Of a stretch of 26,396 bases of DNA, positions 1-6,489 are shown in pieces (within the stretch, counting starts at the first letter, position 1; the number at the start of each line of letters is the position of its first letter). The stretch covers positions 1-26,396 of the forward strand of contig UQZM01000027.1 in NCBI GenBank assembly GCA_900545615.1, written 5' to 3'. Source of the stretch: an uncultured Collinsella sp. GTDB lineage: Bacteria; Actinomycetota; Coriobacteriia; Coriobacteriales; Coriobacteriaceae. A program made the translations under genes and the position numbers. The notes under the pieces were generated by a model that saw only the letters and a program-made list of their open reading frames with translations, did not search any database and was not told where the DNA came from.

Positions 1-34
1 CGGGGCAATTCGATCTGCGGATTGTTTTCAGGGG

Positions 35-239
35 AAGCCCCAAGGGGGCCTGCGCAGCCTCGAAAGGATAATCGCATTCGCTGATTTAATCTTGTGCTCC
101 AACGGAGCCACGGACGAGAGGCCTTCACGCTGCGGAATAATTTTGAGGGGAACACCCCGACCATCCCTGCGTTTACCTTGCTGAGGATGTCTACAGGAAC
201 CCACGCTTTGAAGGGGCGCCGGGCAGATAGGGGCTTTTT
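35..239 (+). ncRNA. possible structured RNA (weak)
   Basis: No convincing protein is seen in 1-292. The segment AAGCCCC at 35-41 is complementary to GGGGCTT at 230-236, which is followed by a T-run (235-239). A small GGGG-AACA-CCCC hairpin lies near the middle, around 154-165. A roughly 200-nt rod-like RNA closed by its ends and terminated at the T-run would fit, with size and shape loosely like 6S RNA. I do not recognise a conserved RNA motif, and AAGCCCC could instead pair locally with the GGGG just upstream. Treat this as a pointer, not an identification. Confidence 0.2.
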
Positions 240-249
240 AAGTTACATA

Positions 250-262
250 ATAAACTGTTTAT
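250..262. promoter_or_regulatory. 13-bp palindrome upstream of secreted-protein gene
   Basis: ATAAACTGTTTAT is a perfect dyad (ATAAAC-T-GTTTAT) in an AT-rich stretch 45 bp before the chosen GTG start at 308. Its position suits an operator or part of the promoter region. No regulator is assigned. Confidence 0.3.
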
Positions 263-307
263 CTATGCTACTATTTAACTAGGCATCGCAGTATGGAGGC
301 GGTCAAA

Positions 308-823
308 GTGTTACGCACACTCAAAGCTTCGTTTTTCCTCTCGATACTTTTGATATTACCGATATGTTTCTCGTTTAGCCCTTCGACTGCTTATGCTGCA
401 GAAAGCGATGCTGTCGCAATTTCTGGCGCAACCCAAGATTTTGATTTAACGAAAGGTCCCGAGCAGTCTCATCAAATCAAGCTTAAGGATGGGACCGTTG
501 CAGTAATAGGAATTAAAAAAACTAATGAGCCCAGCCTGATATGGGACAGTTACTACAACAATGCATCTGGAACTTGGACTATCTATTACAACAGTCCTTT
601 TATTTATCGCGAATTCAAGATCAAGATAGCGAACTCGCTCATTACCAGCGCTTGGGGACAAAACTATTCGACTTTCGGTTGCACGGTAACAAACGAGTCC
701 TTTAAATGGAACTCTAAGCAGGCGACATATCGACTCAATTATGAATCGATGGGGGTTGCGTCCAGCGTCGCCGTGTTGCAAGCGACCATGGAAGGCAGCA
801 CGCTCCACACCTATGCAAACTAG
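308..823 (+). CDS. secreted small protein, possibly DUF5626-like
   Basis: Predicted exported protein of 171 residues. It begins with a basic end, a hydrophobic core (FFLSILLILPICFSF) and a likely signal peptidase I site after the AYA of STAYAAES, giving a mature protein of about 140 residues. The mature part starts with DFDLTKGPEQSHQIKLKDG, which resembles the opening of small secreted DUF5626-type proteins; this family call is from memory and tentative. The GTG at 308 is preferred over the in-frame ATG at 293 because GGAGG at 295-299 sits 8 bases before it, whereas the ATG has no ribosome binding site. A 34-residue membrane peptide gene follows 24 bases later, so the two probably share a transcript. 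AT-richer than the housekeeping genes to the right. Function unknown; bacteriocin-like or cell-surface roles are possible. Confidence 0.75.
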   Translation: MLRTLKASFFLSILLILPICFSFSPSTAYAAESDAVAISGATQDFDLTKGPEQSHQIKLKDGTVAVIGIKKTNEPSLIWDSYYNNASGTWTIYYNSPFIYREFKIKIANSLITSAWGQNYSTFGCTVTNESFKWNSKQATYRLNYESMGVASSVAVLQATMEGSTLHTYAN

Positions 824-847
824 ACTCACATCAATTGAGGAAGTTCA

Positions 848-952
848 ATGATCCCAATTCCTGCACGCTCAGACATTATGATCGCTCTCGTTTGGATTCT
901 CATCGGAGTGCTTATTTGGCGTATCTGCAAATGGGTTAATAACAAGAAATAG
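848..952 (+). CDS. 34-residue single-pass membrane peptide
   Basis: A very short gene with its own good ribosome binding site (GAGGAAG just before TTCAATG) starting 24 bases after the secreted-protein stop. The product is 34 residues: a short N-terminal end (MIPIPARSD), a hydrophobic helix (MIALVWILIGVLIWRI) and a basic tail ending KWVNNKK, typical of a tiny inner-membrane peptide with cytoplasmic positive charges. A terminator hairpin lies 34 bases past the stop. Possible roles are a partner, immunity or toxin-like peptide for the upstream secreted protein, but nothing in the sequence decides between them. Confidence 0.55.
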   Translation: MIPIPARSDIMIALVWILIGVLIWRICKWVNNKK

Positions 953-986
953 TTGATAAAACGTATATGCCATTTATGCGATGCTT

Positions 987-1014
987 GGGGCCGTTAAATC
1001 GGCCCCTATTTCTA
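987..1014 (+). terminator. rho-independent terminator
   Basis: GGGGCCG (987-993), loop TTAAAT, CGGCCCC (1000-1006), then TATTTCTAT. A perfect 7-bp GC stem with a T-rich tail closes the two-gene unit 308-952. Confidence 0.75.
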
Positions 1015-1052
1015 TAGCTTTTTAAGCAGCAGTCACCCATTTGGAAGTCGCA

Positions 1053-1097
1053 ATGCCATTCATGCGATTTCGGCCCTTTAAGCCGCTTTCTATTGGT
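1053..1097 (+). repeat. partial duplicate of the terminator block
   Basis: ATGCCATTCATGCGAT at 1053-1068 repeats ATGCCATTTATGCGAT at 967-982 (15 of 16 identical). Each copy is followed by a hairpin with a T-rich tail; here it is CGGC-ccttta-GCCG and CTTTCTATT. The second hairpin is weaker. It looks like a degenerate tandem copy of the terminator region. The rest of 953-1154 holds nothing else recognised. Confidence 0.45.
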
Positions 1098-1154
1098 AGG
1101 GACTCTTGCTGGTAAGGAGCGCTTACTAGATATAAACCTTGGCAATATATTGGG

Positions 1155-1853
1155 TTACGCTGCGCTGGTTTCTTTGTATTCGAAAACTGGTTCTAGGAGG
1201 TCTTCGATATTGCAGTGGAGGGCTTTTGCTATGGCTCTTACGCTTGTTACCGAAGCTTCATTGATGTTTCTCTGGCGCTGCTCGTACATTTGGATTGAGC
1301 GGAGTGACACACCCGATTCGTATGCTAGATCTTGTTGGGTTTTCTTAAGCTTCTTTCTTGCTAGCGCCAGTTTGGTTTGACGAGGTGTTTTCTTCGCTAT
1401 ATCGCAAACAAGACGCGCCACACGCTCCTCTGAGGCTTCGTGCCAGGGGTAATACATATTGCACAGCGCATCGAACGGAACGACATGCAGCAGGTCTTCG
1501 AAAGACTCGCCCAGACGCCATTGCAGATATGCCAATATCCAGCCTGTCCAATACTCCGGCGTCTTCTCAAAACGATAGGTGCGGTCCGGTATAGACCCGC
1601 TTTGATATCCCGACCTTTCGGCGATAAGTGCGAACAGCTCTACACCTGATTTTCCCGATACGACCCATGCGTTGCCGCGTTCGAACTCGCGAGCTACACC
1701 GCTCAGGCAAAAGAGCTCAGCGACCTCGGACCCTTCCGCTCCATAGTCGTTCACGGCATAGTCAAAGCAGTCGCCAAGGTTGTTCATTGCATCCTCAAGG
1801 TAGTAGACGGGATATGTCCTACTCGGCCCACAATCCGTTAACTCTTGGATCAT
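1155..1853 (-). CDS. HTH (XRE-type) protein, probable antitoxin partner
   Basis: 232 residues. The C-terminal third (about residues 160-225) is an XRE-type helix-turn-helix: ARKKLKKTQQDLAYESGVSLRSIQMYEQ, then a second part containing VRAIAKALHCNIEDLLEP. The N-terminal 150 residues are a separate domain with the stretches SEVAELFCLSGVAREF and TPEYWTGWILAYLQWRLG. I recall this layout from genes that sit beside DUF3990 genes but can give no established function for the domain. The start overlaps the end of the upstream DUF3990 gene by 35 bases in another frame; GGAGG lies about 10 bases before the ATG, so translation is probably coupled. Inferred job: bind and neutralise the DUF3990 protein and repress the operon through the palindrome at 2521-2567. 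Low-GC relative to flanking core genes, consistent with acquisition by transfer. Confidence 0.8.
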   Translation of the reverse strand: MIQELTDCGPSRTYPVYYLEDAMNNLGDCFDYAVNDYGAEGSEVAELFCLSGVAREFERGNAWVVSGKSGVELFALIAERSGYQSGSIPDRTYRFEKTPEYWTGWILAYLQWRLGESFEDLLHVVPFDALCNMYYPWHEASEERVARLVCDIAKKTPRQTKLALARKKLKKTQQDLAYESGVSLRSIQMYEQRQRNINEASVTSVRAIAKALHCNIEDLLEPVFEYKETSAA

Positions 1854-2502
1854 TTAAATCAACCCTCCCTGCCATTAAATCCCTAATGTCGATACCTTCG
1901 GAATCGAACCCGTTAACCGTATCCAAGTATTTGCGTCGAGCATTCTGCTCTCGCTCAAAACGCTTGGGATAAAACTCAGACCCCAAAGCCTGCTTCCAAT
2001 CGCAGAATCTAATCGCCGAAAATGCGCACTCGCTCATAAGAGCATATTGGATACCCAAATCACCCAAGCGCATGATACGTTGCAGCTGCCTGAGCGAGAT
2101 CATGCCGCTGACAAACTGTCTTGCAAACGAAAAATAGGAGTCGTCGGCGCGATAACCTCGAATTACGTCATAGGGAGAAATATCAATCAGGCAGTTATCC
2201 AGCAGATAGCGAAGTCCTTCGCGCGCCAGCGGTGTCGAACCATTGAACTCCCTATTGTTAGCCAAAATCGCAAGCCAATTGAGAATTGAAAACTCCCCGG
2301 ACTCCAAATCCAAGACTGCGAGACCATCCATATCGAGCTCATATCGATTTGCAATGCCATCAGACTCAGTCCGACATGCCCACTCCATTGCCATTTCCTC
2401 ATGTGGCGTGCAATAAAACCCACACCCATAGTCATTGAATTGTCTGCATTTATCCAACGACGGATGCTCGACAACAACCTCCGACCCGTGCCAAAGCTCC
2501 AT
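1819..2502 (-). CDS. DUF3990 ADP-ribosyltransferase-like protein, candidate toxin
   Basis: 227 residues. The N-terminus MELWHGSEVVVEHP followed by DYGCGFYCTPHEEMAMEWA matches the DUF3990 family, which has been linked to the ADP-ribosyltransferase fold (His-Tyr-Glu/Gln type motifs). Here His5 (WHGS) and Tyr30 (GFYCT) are visible; the later segment IQYALMSECA is a plausible site for the third motif. The ATG at 2502 is preferred over the TTG at 2514 because GGAGG lies 5 bases before the ATG. It is the first gene of a leftward pair with the overlapping HTH gene, and a large palindrome sits just upstream: the usual layout of an autoregulated toxin-antitoxin module. Toxicity and NAD use are inference from family and context. 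The C-terminal 70 residues are family-variable and not recognised. Confidence 0.75.
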   Translation of the reverse strand: MELWHGSEVVVEHPSLDKCRQFNDYGCGFYCTPHEEMAMEWACRTESDGIANRYELDMDGLAVLDLESGEFSILNWLAILANNREFNGSTPLAREGLRYLLDNCLIDISPYDVIRGYRADDSYFSFARQFVSGMISLRQLQRIMRLGDLGIQYALMSECAFSAIRFCDWKQALGSEFYPKRFEREQNARRKYLDTVNGFDSEGIDIRDLMAGRVDLNDPRVNGLWAE

Positions 2503-2520
2503 ATCGACCTCCAAACAAAA

Positions 2521-2567
2521 ATATCACCCCAGTGATAGTTTACCAATAACTATCACTGGGGTGATAT
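2521..2567. promoter_or_regulatory. nested palindromic operator of the DUF3990/HTH operon
   Basis: Two perfect 20-bp inverted arms (2521-2540 and 2548-2567) separated by 7 bp. Each arm is itself a dyad: TATCAC-CCCA-GTGATA at 2522-2537 and TATCAC-TGGG-GTGATA at 2551-2566. So there are two 16-bp operators with centres 29 bp apart, immediately before the toxin ribosome binding site. The HTH protein of the same operon is the obvious candidate repressor (inference). Confidence 0.75.
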
Positions 2568-2577
2568 AGATAGACAA
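2549..2577 (-). promoter_or_regulatory. predicted promoter of the DUF3990/HTH operon
   Basis: Reading leftward: TTGTCT (2577-2572), a 17-bp spacer, then GATAGT (2554-2549). The -10 lies inside the first operator dyad, so a bound repressor would block it. Motif match is moderate. Confidence 0.45.
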
Positions 2578-2602
2578 AAGTTGTTTGACAGTGCGGCATG
2601 CC

Positions 2603-3193
2603 CTAGAGGCAAGCCTCGGCGATGCGCTTTTTGAGTTCGTCGATGCCGGTGCCGGTTTGGGAGCTTGTGATGATTACGTTCTCGGCCGGGACGTTGAGCT
2701 GCTTTTTGATGGCTGATGCCTGGCGGGCCTGCTGGGTGCGGCTGAGCTTGTCGGCCTTGGTGAGGCAGACGATAAAGTTGAACTCGTTGCCCTGCAGGTA
2801 GTCAATCATGTCATGGTCGAGCTTGCTCGGGTCGTGACGAATATCCACCAGCGACACGACCAGGTTAAAGCTGCGCTCCGAGTCGAAGAAGTCGCCGATA
2901 AGTTCTGCCCAGCGGTCACGCTCGGCCTTGGAACGACGGGCGAAGCCATAGCCCGGCAGGTCGACGAAGTGCACGTCGTCGGCCTCGAAGAAGTTGATGT
3001 TGCTCGTCTTGCCCGGTGTGCTCGAAACCTTCACCAGGTTCTTGCGGCCAAAGAGTTTGTTCATGATCGACGACTTGCCCACGTTGGAGCGGCCGACGAA
3101 GCTCACCTCGGGGCAGGTGGACTCGGGAATCTGCGAAACCTTGCCATAGCTGGCGACGAACTTGGCAAGCTGGTAGTTAATGGAATCGGCCAT
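2603..3193 (-). CDS. engB: ribosome-biogenesis GTPase EngB/YsxC/YihA
   Basis: 196-residue TrmE-Era-EngA-EngB-type GTPase that helps assemble the large ribosomal subunit in the cytoplasm. Motifs in order: G1 GRSNVGKSS (residues 34-42), G2 region STPGKT, G3 DLPGYG, G4 TKAD. Length is normal for the family. The reading frame is open far upstream, but the ATG at 3193 is chosen because GGAG lies 6 bases before it and MADSINYQLAKFV is where family proteins begin; the longer version would overlap the MTA nucleosidase gene. It starts 38 bases after that gene's stop, so the two are likely co-transcribed. The DUF3990/HTH operon begins about 100 bases downstream on the same strand. Confidence 0.96.
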   Translation of the reverse strand: MADSINYQLAKFVASYGKVSQIPESTCPEVSFVGRSNVGKSSIMNKLFGRKNLVKVSSTPGKTSNINFFEADDVHFVDLPGYGFARRSKAERDRWAELIGDFFDSERSFNLVVSLVDIRHDPSKLDHDMIDYLQGNEFNFIVCLTKADKLSRTQQARQASAIKKQLNVPAENVIITSSQTGTGIDELKKRIAEACL

Positions 3194-3231
3194 GGACACT
3201 CCTTGGTCGTAGGTTCTTACAAAAGAGCGCG

Positions 3232-3972
3232 CTAATAGATAGCAGCGATACGGCGAACGATATCGAGCGTAATGCCACTCGCGGTACGGGCATACTCGAA
3301 CAGGTCGAACTCGCGGTCGCAAATCGCATCGTACGCCTCGTCACAATTATCGCTGATAGCGCGCAGCACCAGGCAATCGACACCATTTTTAGTTGCGACA
3401 TGGGCAATTGCCGCGCCCTCCATGCCGACACAATCGGCATGCGTCGCCTCGATAGCGTCGTTGCGCATGGCGGTACCCGTCACAAAGCGGTTACCCGTGG
3501 CAATCGTACCGACCAGGAACTGCTTGGCGCCCTTGTTCGAAGCGGCTGCATTTGTCGAAGCATCAACAAACCCATGCTCAGCAAGCACATCGGCAGCAAT
3601 ATCGACCAGCGCAGGCGCCGAGCCAAACTCCTCGAGCCCCGGTGCAGACTCGGCGATAAGCGCGGTATCGGTATCCAGATAGCGCAGGCGTTTGCCGATG
3701 ACCACGTCGTCGATATGGAGCTTGGGGTTCAAACCGCCCGCGATACCCGAAAGCACAACTGCCTGCGGAGCATACTTGCTAATGAGGTGCTGTGTTGCGG
3801 CAGCGGCATTCACCGTGCCCATGCCCGCCGTTGTGGCGACAAGCGTCAGGCCGTCGAACTCACCGCTCACAACGGTCAAGCCTGCCTCCTGTGCCTCGCA
3901 AACGTCGCTCAACTCTTCCTTAATCTGCATGATCTCTTTTTCGAGTGCACCGATAATCGCGATGGTAGCCAT
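3232..3972 (-). CDS. mtnN: 5'-methylthioadenosine/S-adenosylhomocysteine nucleosidase
   Basis: 246 residues, cytoplasmic. It cleaves MTA and SAH to adenine plus the thioribose product, clearing by-products of polyamine synthesis, methylation and radical-SAM chemistry. The N-terminal IAIIGALEKEI carries the catalytic Glu13 (equivalent to E. coli Glu12). GMEGAAIAHV contains the substrate-binding Glu185 and RAISDN the catalytic Asp208; the VLSGIAGG stretch is also typical. ATG at 3972 is chosen, with GGGGA 5 bases before it, over a TTG at 3984. Upstream at 4027-4043 is a perfect dyad GTTTGAC-CTC-GTCAAAC containing a leftward TTGACG that may be a -35 element. Followed by engB. Confidence 0.94.
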   Translation of the reverse strand: MATIAIIGALEKEIMQIKEELSDVCEAQEAGLTVVSGEFDGLTLVATTAGMGTVNAAAATQHLISKYAPQAVVLSGIAGGLNPKLHIDDVVIGKRLRYLDTDTALIAESAPGLEEFGSAPALVDIAADVLAEHGFVDASTNAAASNKGAKQFLVGTIATGNRFVTGTAMRNDAIEATHADCVGMEGAAIAHVATKNGVDCLVLRAISDNCDEAYDAICDREFDLFEYARTASGITLDIVRRIAAIY

Positions 3973-4026
3973 GCCATTCCCCAAACCTATACGAAATTCT
4001 CAACCACGGTATGGTACCAGCATTTT

Positions 4027-4043
4027 GTTTGACCTCGTCAAAC
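4027..4043. promoter_or_regulatory. 17-bp dyad upstream of mtnN
   Basis: GTTTGAC-CTC-GTCAAAC is a perfect inverted repeat 54 bp upstream of mtnN and 7 bp downstream of the beta-lactamase-like stop. There is no T-run on either side, so an operator is as likely as a terminator. It overlaps a possible leftward -35 (TTGACG). Confidence 0.3.
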
Positions 4044-4050
4044 GAACACG

Positions 4051-5169
4051 CTAGGCCAGCGCAGCTCGCGTATCAAACAGGGCCTTTGCAATCGCAGCCG
4101 TAACCTCGCTCGAGCGGTCGCTCCACGGCATCGATGTCATGATGCTCATGACATAGGTACGGCCATCGATGTCGATAAGGCCCGCATCGCATGTCGAATA
4201 GCAACCATCCTCGCTAATCCAGCCTGCCTTGTTGCGCACCAAGGCTTGGTCGTCCGCAATGCCGTCACGAATAAACGATCGGGCCGTAGAGGCCAGAAGG
4301 CCCGACAGCCATTGTGACGTCTCGGTATCATGGCTCAGATACTCGCTCATCTCGCACCACAACTTGGCCGAGGTGCGCGGGCAATAAGTGGGAAAATCAC
4401 TCATCGGATCGAGTGCGGTATCGTAATCGATGCCAAGACCGACAATCCAATCCTCGTAACCGACACGGTCAAACGCCGCGCGTAACGCAATAAACGCATC
4501 GTTGTCCGAATTAACGACCGAGGCCTCGATGAGTTCGCGAACCGTCAGCCAGCCCATACTGTAGCCGCCATAGGTGCCCAGAGTATCATCGAGCGATACT
4601 TGCCCTGTCTCGACCAGGGATTCACAGACGTAGAGCACATAGAGCGCCTTATAACTACTCGCACCGTAAACCTCGACATCGGCGTTATACGTCACGCCCT
4701 TGCCACTTGACAGGTCGTAGAACACCACGCCCACATCGCCCAATTCCTTGGCCTGATCAAGGGCATCTTGGAGCGCGGCGAGGCTCTCATCCTCCAGGAC
4801 GAGGATCTGGTCATCAACCAGTGAGAAGGTCTGCACGGTATCGCCTGAGGGAATATCGTTAAAGTCCGCCTTCGAAAGCCTCGTCTTGAGGCTCGCTGTC
4901 GACAGGGTTTGACTTGCGGTGGCTTTAGATTCAGAGACCTTTTTGTTTTGCGTCTGTACCGTTGACGCATCTGAGTGTGCCATTCGCTCCGACGCGTAGG
5001 TTTTGGCGGTAATTCCGAGGATAATAACCGCCAACGTTAGCATCCCAATGGCGGCAATCTTCGTCACGCGGATGCGAGCGTCAGCGAGGCCACGCGAAGG
5101 CGTGCCCTTCGTCCCATACCTGCTGCCATGCTGCGGCACATACTCGTCCCGCGATGCGTTGTTTCGCAC
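4051..5169 (-). CDS. membrane-anchored class A beta-lactamase-like serine hydrolase
   Basis: 372 residues. A basic cytoplasmic end (1-35) precedes one membrane helix (about 36-53, KIAAIGMLTLAVIILGITA) and a low-complexity linker to about residue 120. The C-terminal domain is of the class A beta-lactamase / penicillin-binding fold: SxxK at Ser171-Ser-Tyr-Lys174, an SDN motif at 221-223, and NKAG at 313-316 in the place of the usual KTG. The catalytic domain is therefore outside the cell, tethered. The threonine-to-alanine change in the third motif makes true beta-lactam hydrolysis uncertain; a cell-wall-related esterase or peptidase role is possible. Start is GTG with AGGAG 5 bases upstream. 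It appears monocistronic. Confidence 0.82.
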   Translation of the reverse strand: MRNNASRDEYVPQHGSRYGTKGTPSRGLADARIRVTKIAAIGMLTLAVIILGITAKTYASERMAHSDASTVQTQNKKVSESKATASQTLSTASLKTRLSKADFNDIPSGDTVQTFSLVDDQILVLEDESLAALQDALDQAKELGDVGVVFYDLSSGKGVTYNADVEVYGASSYKALYVLYVCESLVETGQVSLDDTLGTYGGYSMGWLTVRELIEASVVNSDNDAFIALRAAFDRVGYEDWIVGLGIDYDTALDPMSDFPTYCPRTSAKLWCEMSEYLSHDTETSQWLSGLLASTARSFIRDGIADDQALVRNKAGWISEDGCYSTCDAGLIDIDGRTYVMSIMTSMPWSDRSSEVTAAIAKALFDTRAALA

Positions 5170-5327
5170 GTGGTCTCCTGACTGCTACCGTTCATATACG
5201 AGCAGCATAATACCGAGCAGGCATTTCTTTCCAAAGATATTCAGCGGCGTTTAAGGCGTCTTTAAAGAAACCACAAGCGTATTTATCCAAATGGCACGAT
5301 TCTGTTGCGCATCTCCGCCCAAAACGC

Positions 5328-5394
5328 AGTTGCGGTGGAATAGTTCCTATTTGGGCGGCATAAGCCGAAAAACAAGAACTATTCCACCGCAACT
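5328..5394. repeat. 19-bp perfect inverted repeat element
   Basis: Arms AGTTGCGGTGGAATAGTTC (5328-5346) and its exact complement (5376-5394) surround a 29-nt centre with a smaller stem, CGGC-ATAA-GCCG at 5356-5367. There is no T-run. It lies in the 315-base gap between the beta-lactamase-like gene and pflA and has the look of a dispersed palindromic repeat rather than a terminator. Confidence 0.7.
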
Positions 5395-5421
5395 TGACGG
5401 GGCTCTTTAGCAATCAACTAG

Positions 5422-5464
5422 GTGCCCGGGGGCACTCATTTAAGTCTGTCCCAAATGAGTGCCC
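5422..5464. repeat. REP-like hairpin downstream of pflA
   Basis: GGGCACTCATTT (5430-5441) pairs perfectly with AAATGAGTGCCC (5453-5464) around AAGTCTGTCCC. The left arm can also pair with GTGCCC at 5422-5427, so two alternative stems exist. There is no leftward T-run after it, so termination of pflA here is uncertain. The loop core resembles that of the element at 21340-21364. Confidence 0.5.
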
Positions 5465-5484
5465 TTGGGGGCGAAAATGGCTCG

Positions 5485-6303
5485 CTAGCCGATGGCGTTT
5501 TTGAGTTCCGCGCGGCGCTTTTTCATGCCCGTCATGACGGCGTTGCGCAGCTCGGGCATGCGCGCGGTATCCATCTGGGGCACGCCCTCGAGCTTATAGG
5601 GAATCCCCAGCTGCTCGTACTTGACAACGCCCATCGTGTGATACGGCAGCATTTCCAGGCCCACCACGTTGTGCCACGGAGCGATCAGACGACCGAGCTT
5701 CTCGCACTCCTCAACCGTATCGGTAATGCCCGGCACCACCACGTGGCGGATAACGACCTTAATCTTGCGACGCGCAAGCTCGTCACCAAACGCCAGAATG
5801 CGTGCGGGATCGCAACCGGTCAGCTTTTTATGCTCGACGGGATCGGCGTGTTTAATGTCGAGCAGCACCATATCGGTCTCGTTGAGTACGGCATCGAACT
5901 TCTCGGGATGCGCGGGATCGAACGCATAGCCGCAGCTATCCAAGCAGGTATGCACGCGACCATCGGGGTTATTGTGCATGGCGCGGAACAGGTCGGCTAA
6001 AAACGCGGGCTGCAGGAGCGGCTCGCCGCCGGACACCGTAATACCGCCGCTGCGGTAAAACTCATGGTTGCTCTGGAACTCGTCCATCAGGTGCTCGACG
6101 GTCACCATGGTGCCGCCGTTAACCGACCAGGTGTCGGGGTTGTGGCAATACGCACAGCGCATGGGGCAGCCCTGAACAAACACCACAAAGCGGATGCCGG
6201 GTCCATCGACCGTTCCCATCGTCTCAATCGAATGCACGCGGCCCAGGGCAAACGCGGAGTCCTCAGGACGAGCGTCCACACCCTCGAGCGTCATCTCAGC
6301 CAT
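5485..6303 (-). CDS. pflA: pyruvate formate-lyase activating enzyme
   Basis: 272 residues, a radical-SAM enzyme. It uses a [4Fe-4S] cluster and SAM to abstract a hydrogen from the glycine of pyruvate formate-lyase, creating the catalytic glycyl radical under anaerobiosis. The cluster motif CxxxCxxC is visible in QGCPMRCAYCHNPDTW; upstream is the family-typical GTVDGPGIRFVVF and downstream GGITVSGGEPLLQ and the DIKH segment. Length is slightly above the 245-260 usual, from an N-terminal extension. ATG at 6303 is preferred, with AAGG about 8 bases upstream, over ATG at 6324, which has no ribosome binding site. It is separated from pflB by about 7.5 kb; its substrate Gly58 is on the small protein at 13541-13792. 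Confidence 0.94.
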   Translation of the reverse strand: MAEMTLEGVDARPEDSAFALGRVHSIETMGTVDGPGIRFVVFVQGCPMRCAYCHNPDTWSVNGGTMVTVEHLMDEFQSNHEFYRSGGITVSGGEPLLQPAFLADLFRAMHNNPDGRVHTCLDSCGYAFDPAHPEKFDAVLNETDMVLLDIKHADPVEHKKLTGCDPARILAFGDELARRKIKVVIRHVVVPGITDTVEECEKLGRLIAPWHNVVGLEMLPYHTMGVVKYEQLGIPYKLEGVPQMDTARMPELRNAVMTGMKKRRAELKNAIG

Positions 6304-6421
6304 TCCCGCTACCTTGCCTCTCATTGGTTTTAGCTACATAAATGCCAGAGTCATTCTAGCCTATATGCTTGATGGCGAAACGGTTTAGCGGTCAATTGGA
6401 TTGTCCTATTTGGCCCCATGC

Positions 6422-6459
6422 AAAAGCGACGGGAAGGTTGTCGCAACCCGCCCGCCGTC
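6422..6459 (-). terminator. terminator of the degV gene
   Basis: Reading leftward: GACGG (6459-6455) and GGTTG (6448-6444), loop CGA, CAACC and CCGTC, then GCTTTTGC. The stem plus T4 stands 30 bases past the degV stop. Confidence 0.65.
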
Positions 6460-6489
6460 AAGGCAATAGAAATCGATAGACGCCAGGCT

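Noticed and set aside
94..282. 62-codon frame before the secreted-protein gene
   Set aside because: No ribosome binding site, no domain, and its composition looks non-coding; the region may instead be an RNA.
2603..3322. Longer engB start at 3322
   Set aside because: The extra 43 residues are Arg/Tyr-rich with no family match and would overlap the mtnN gene; the ATG at 3193 has a good ribosome binding site.
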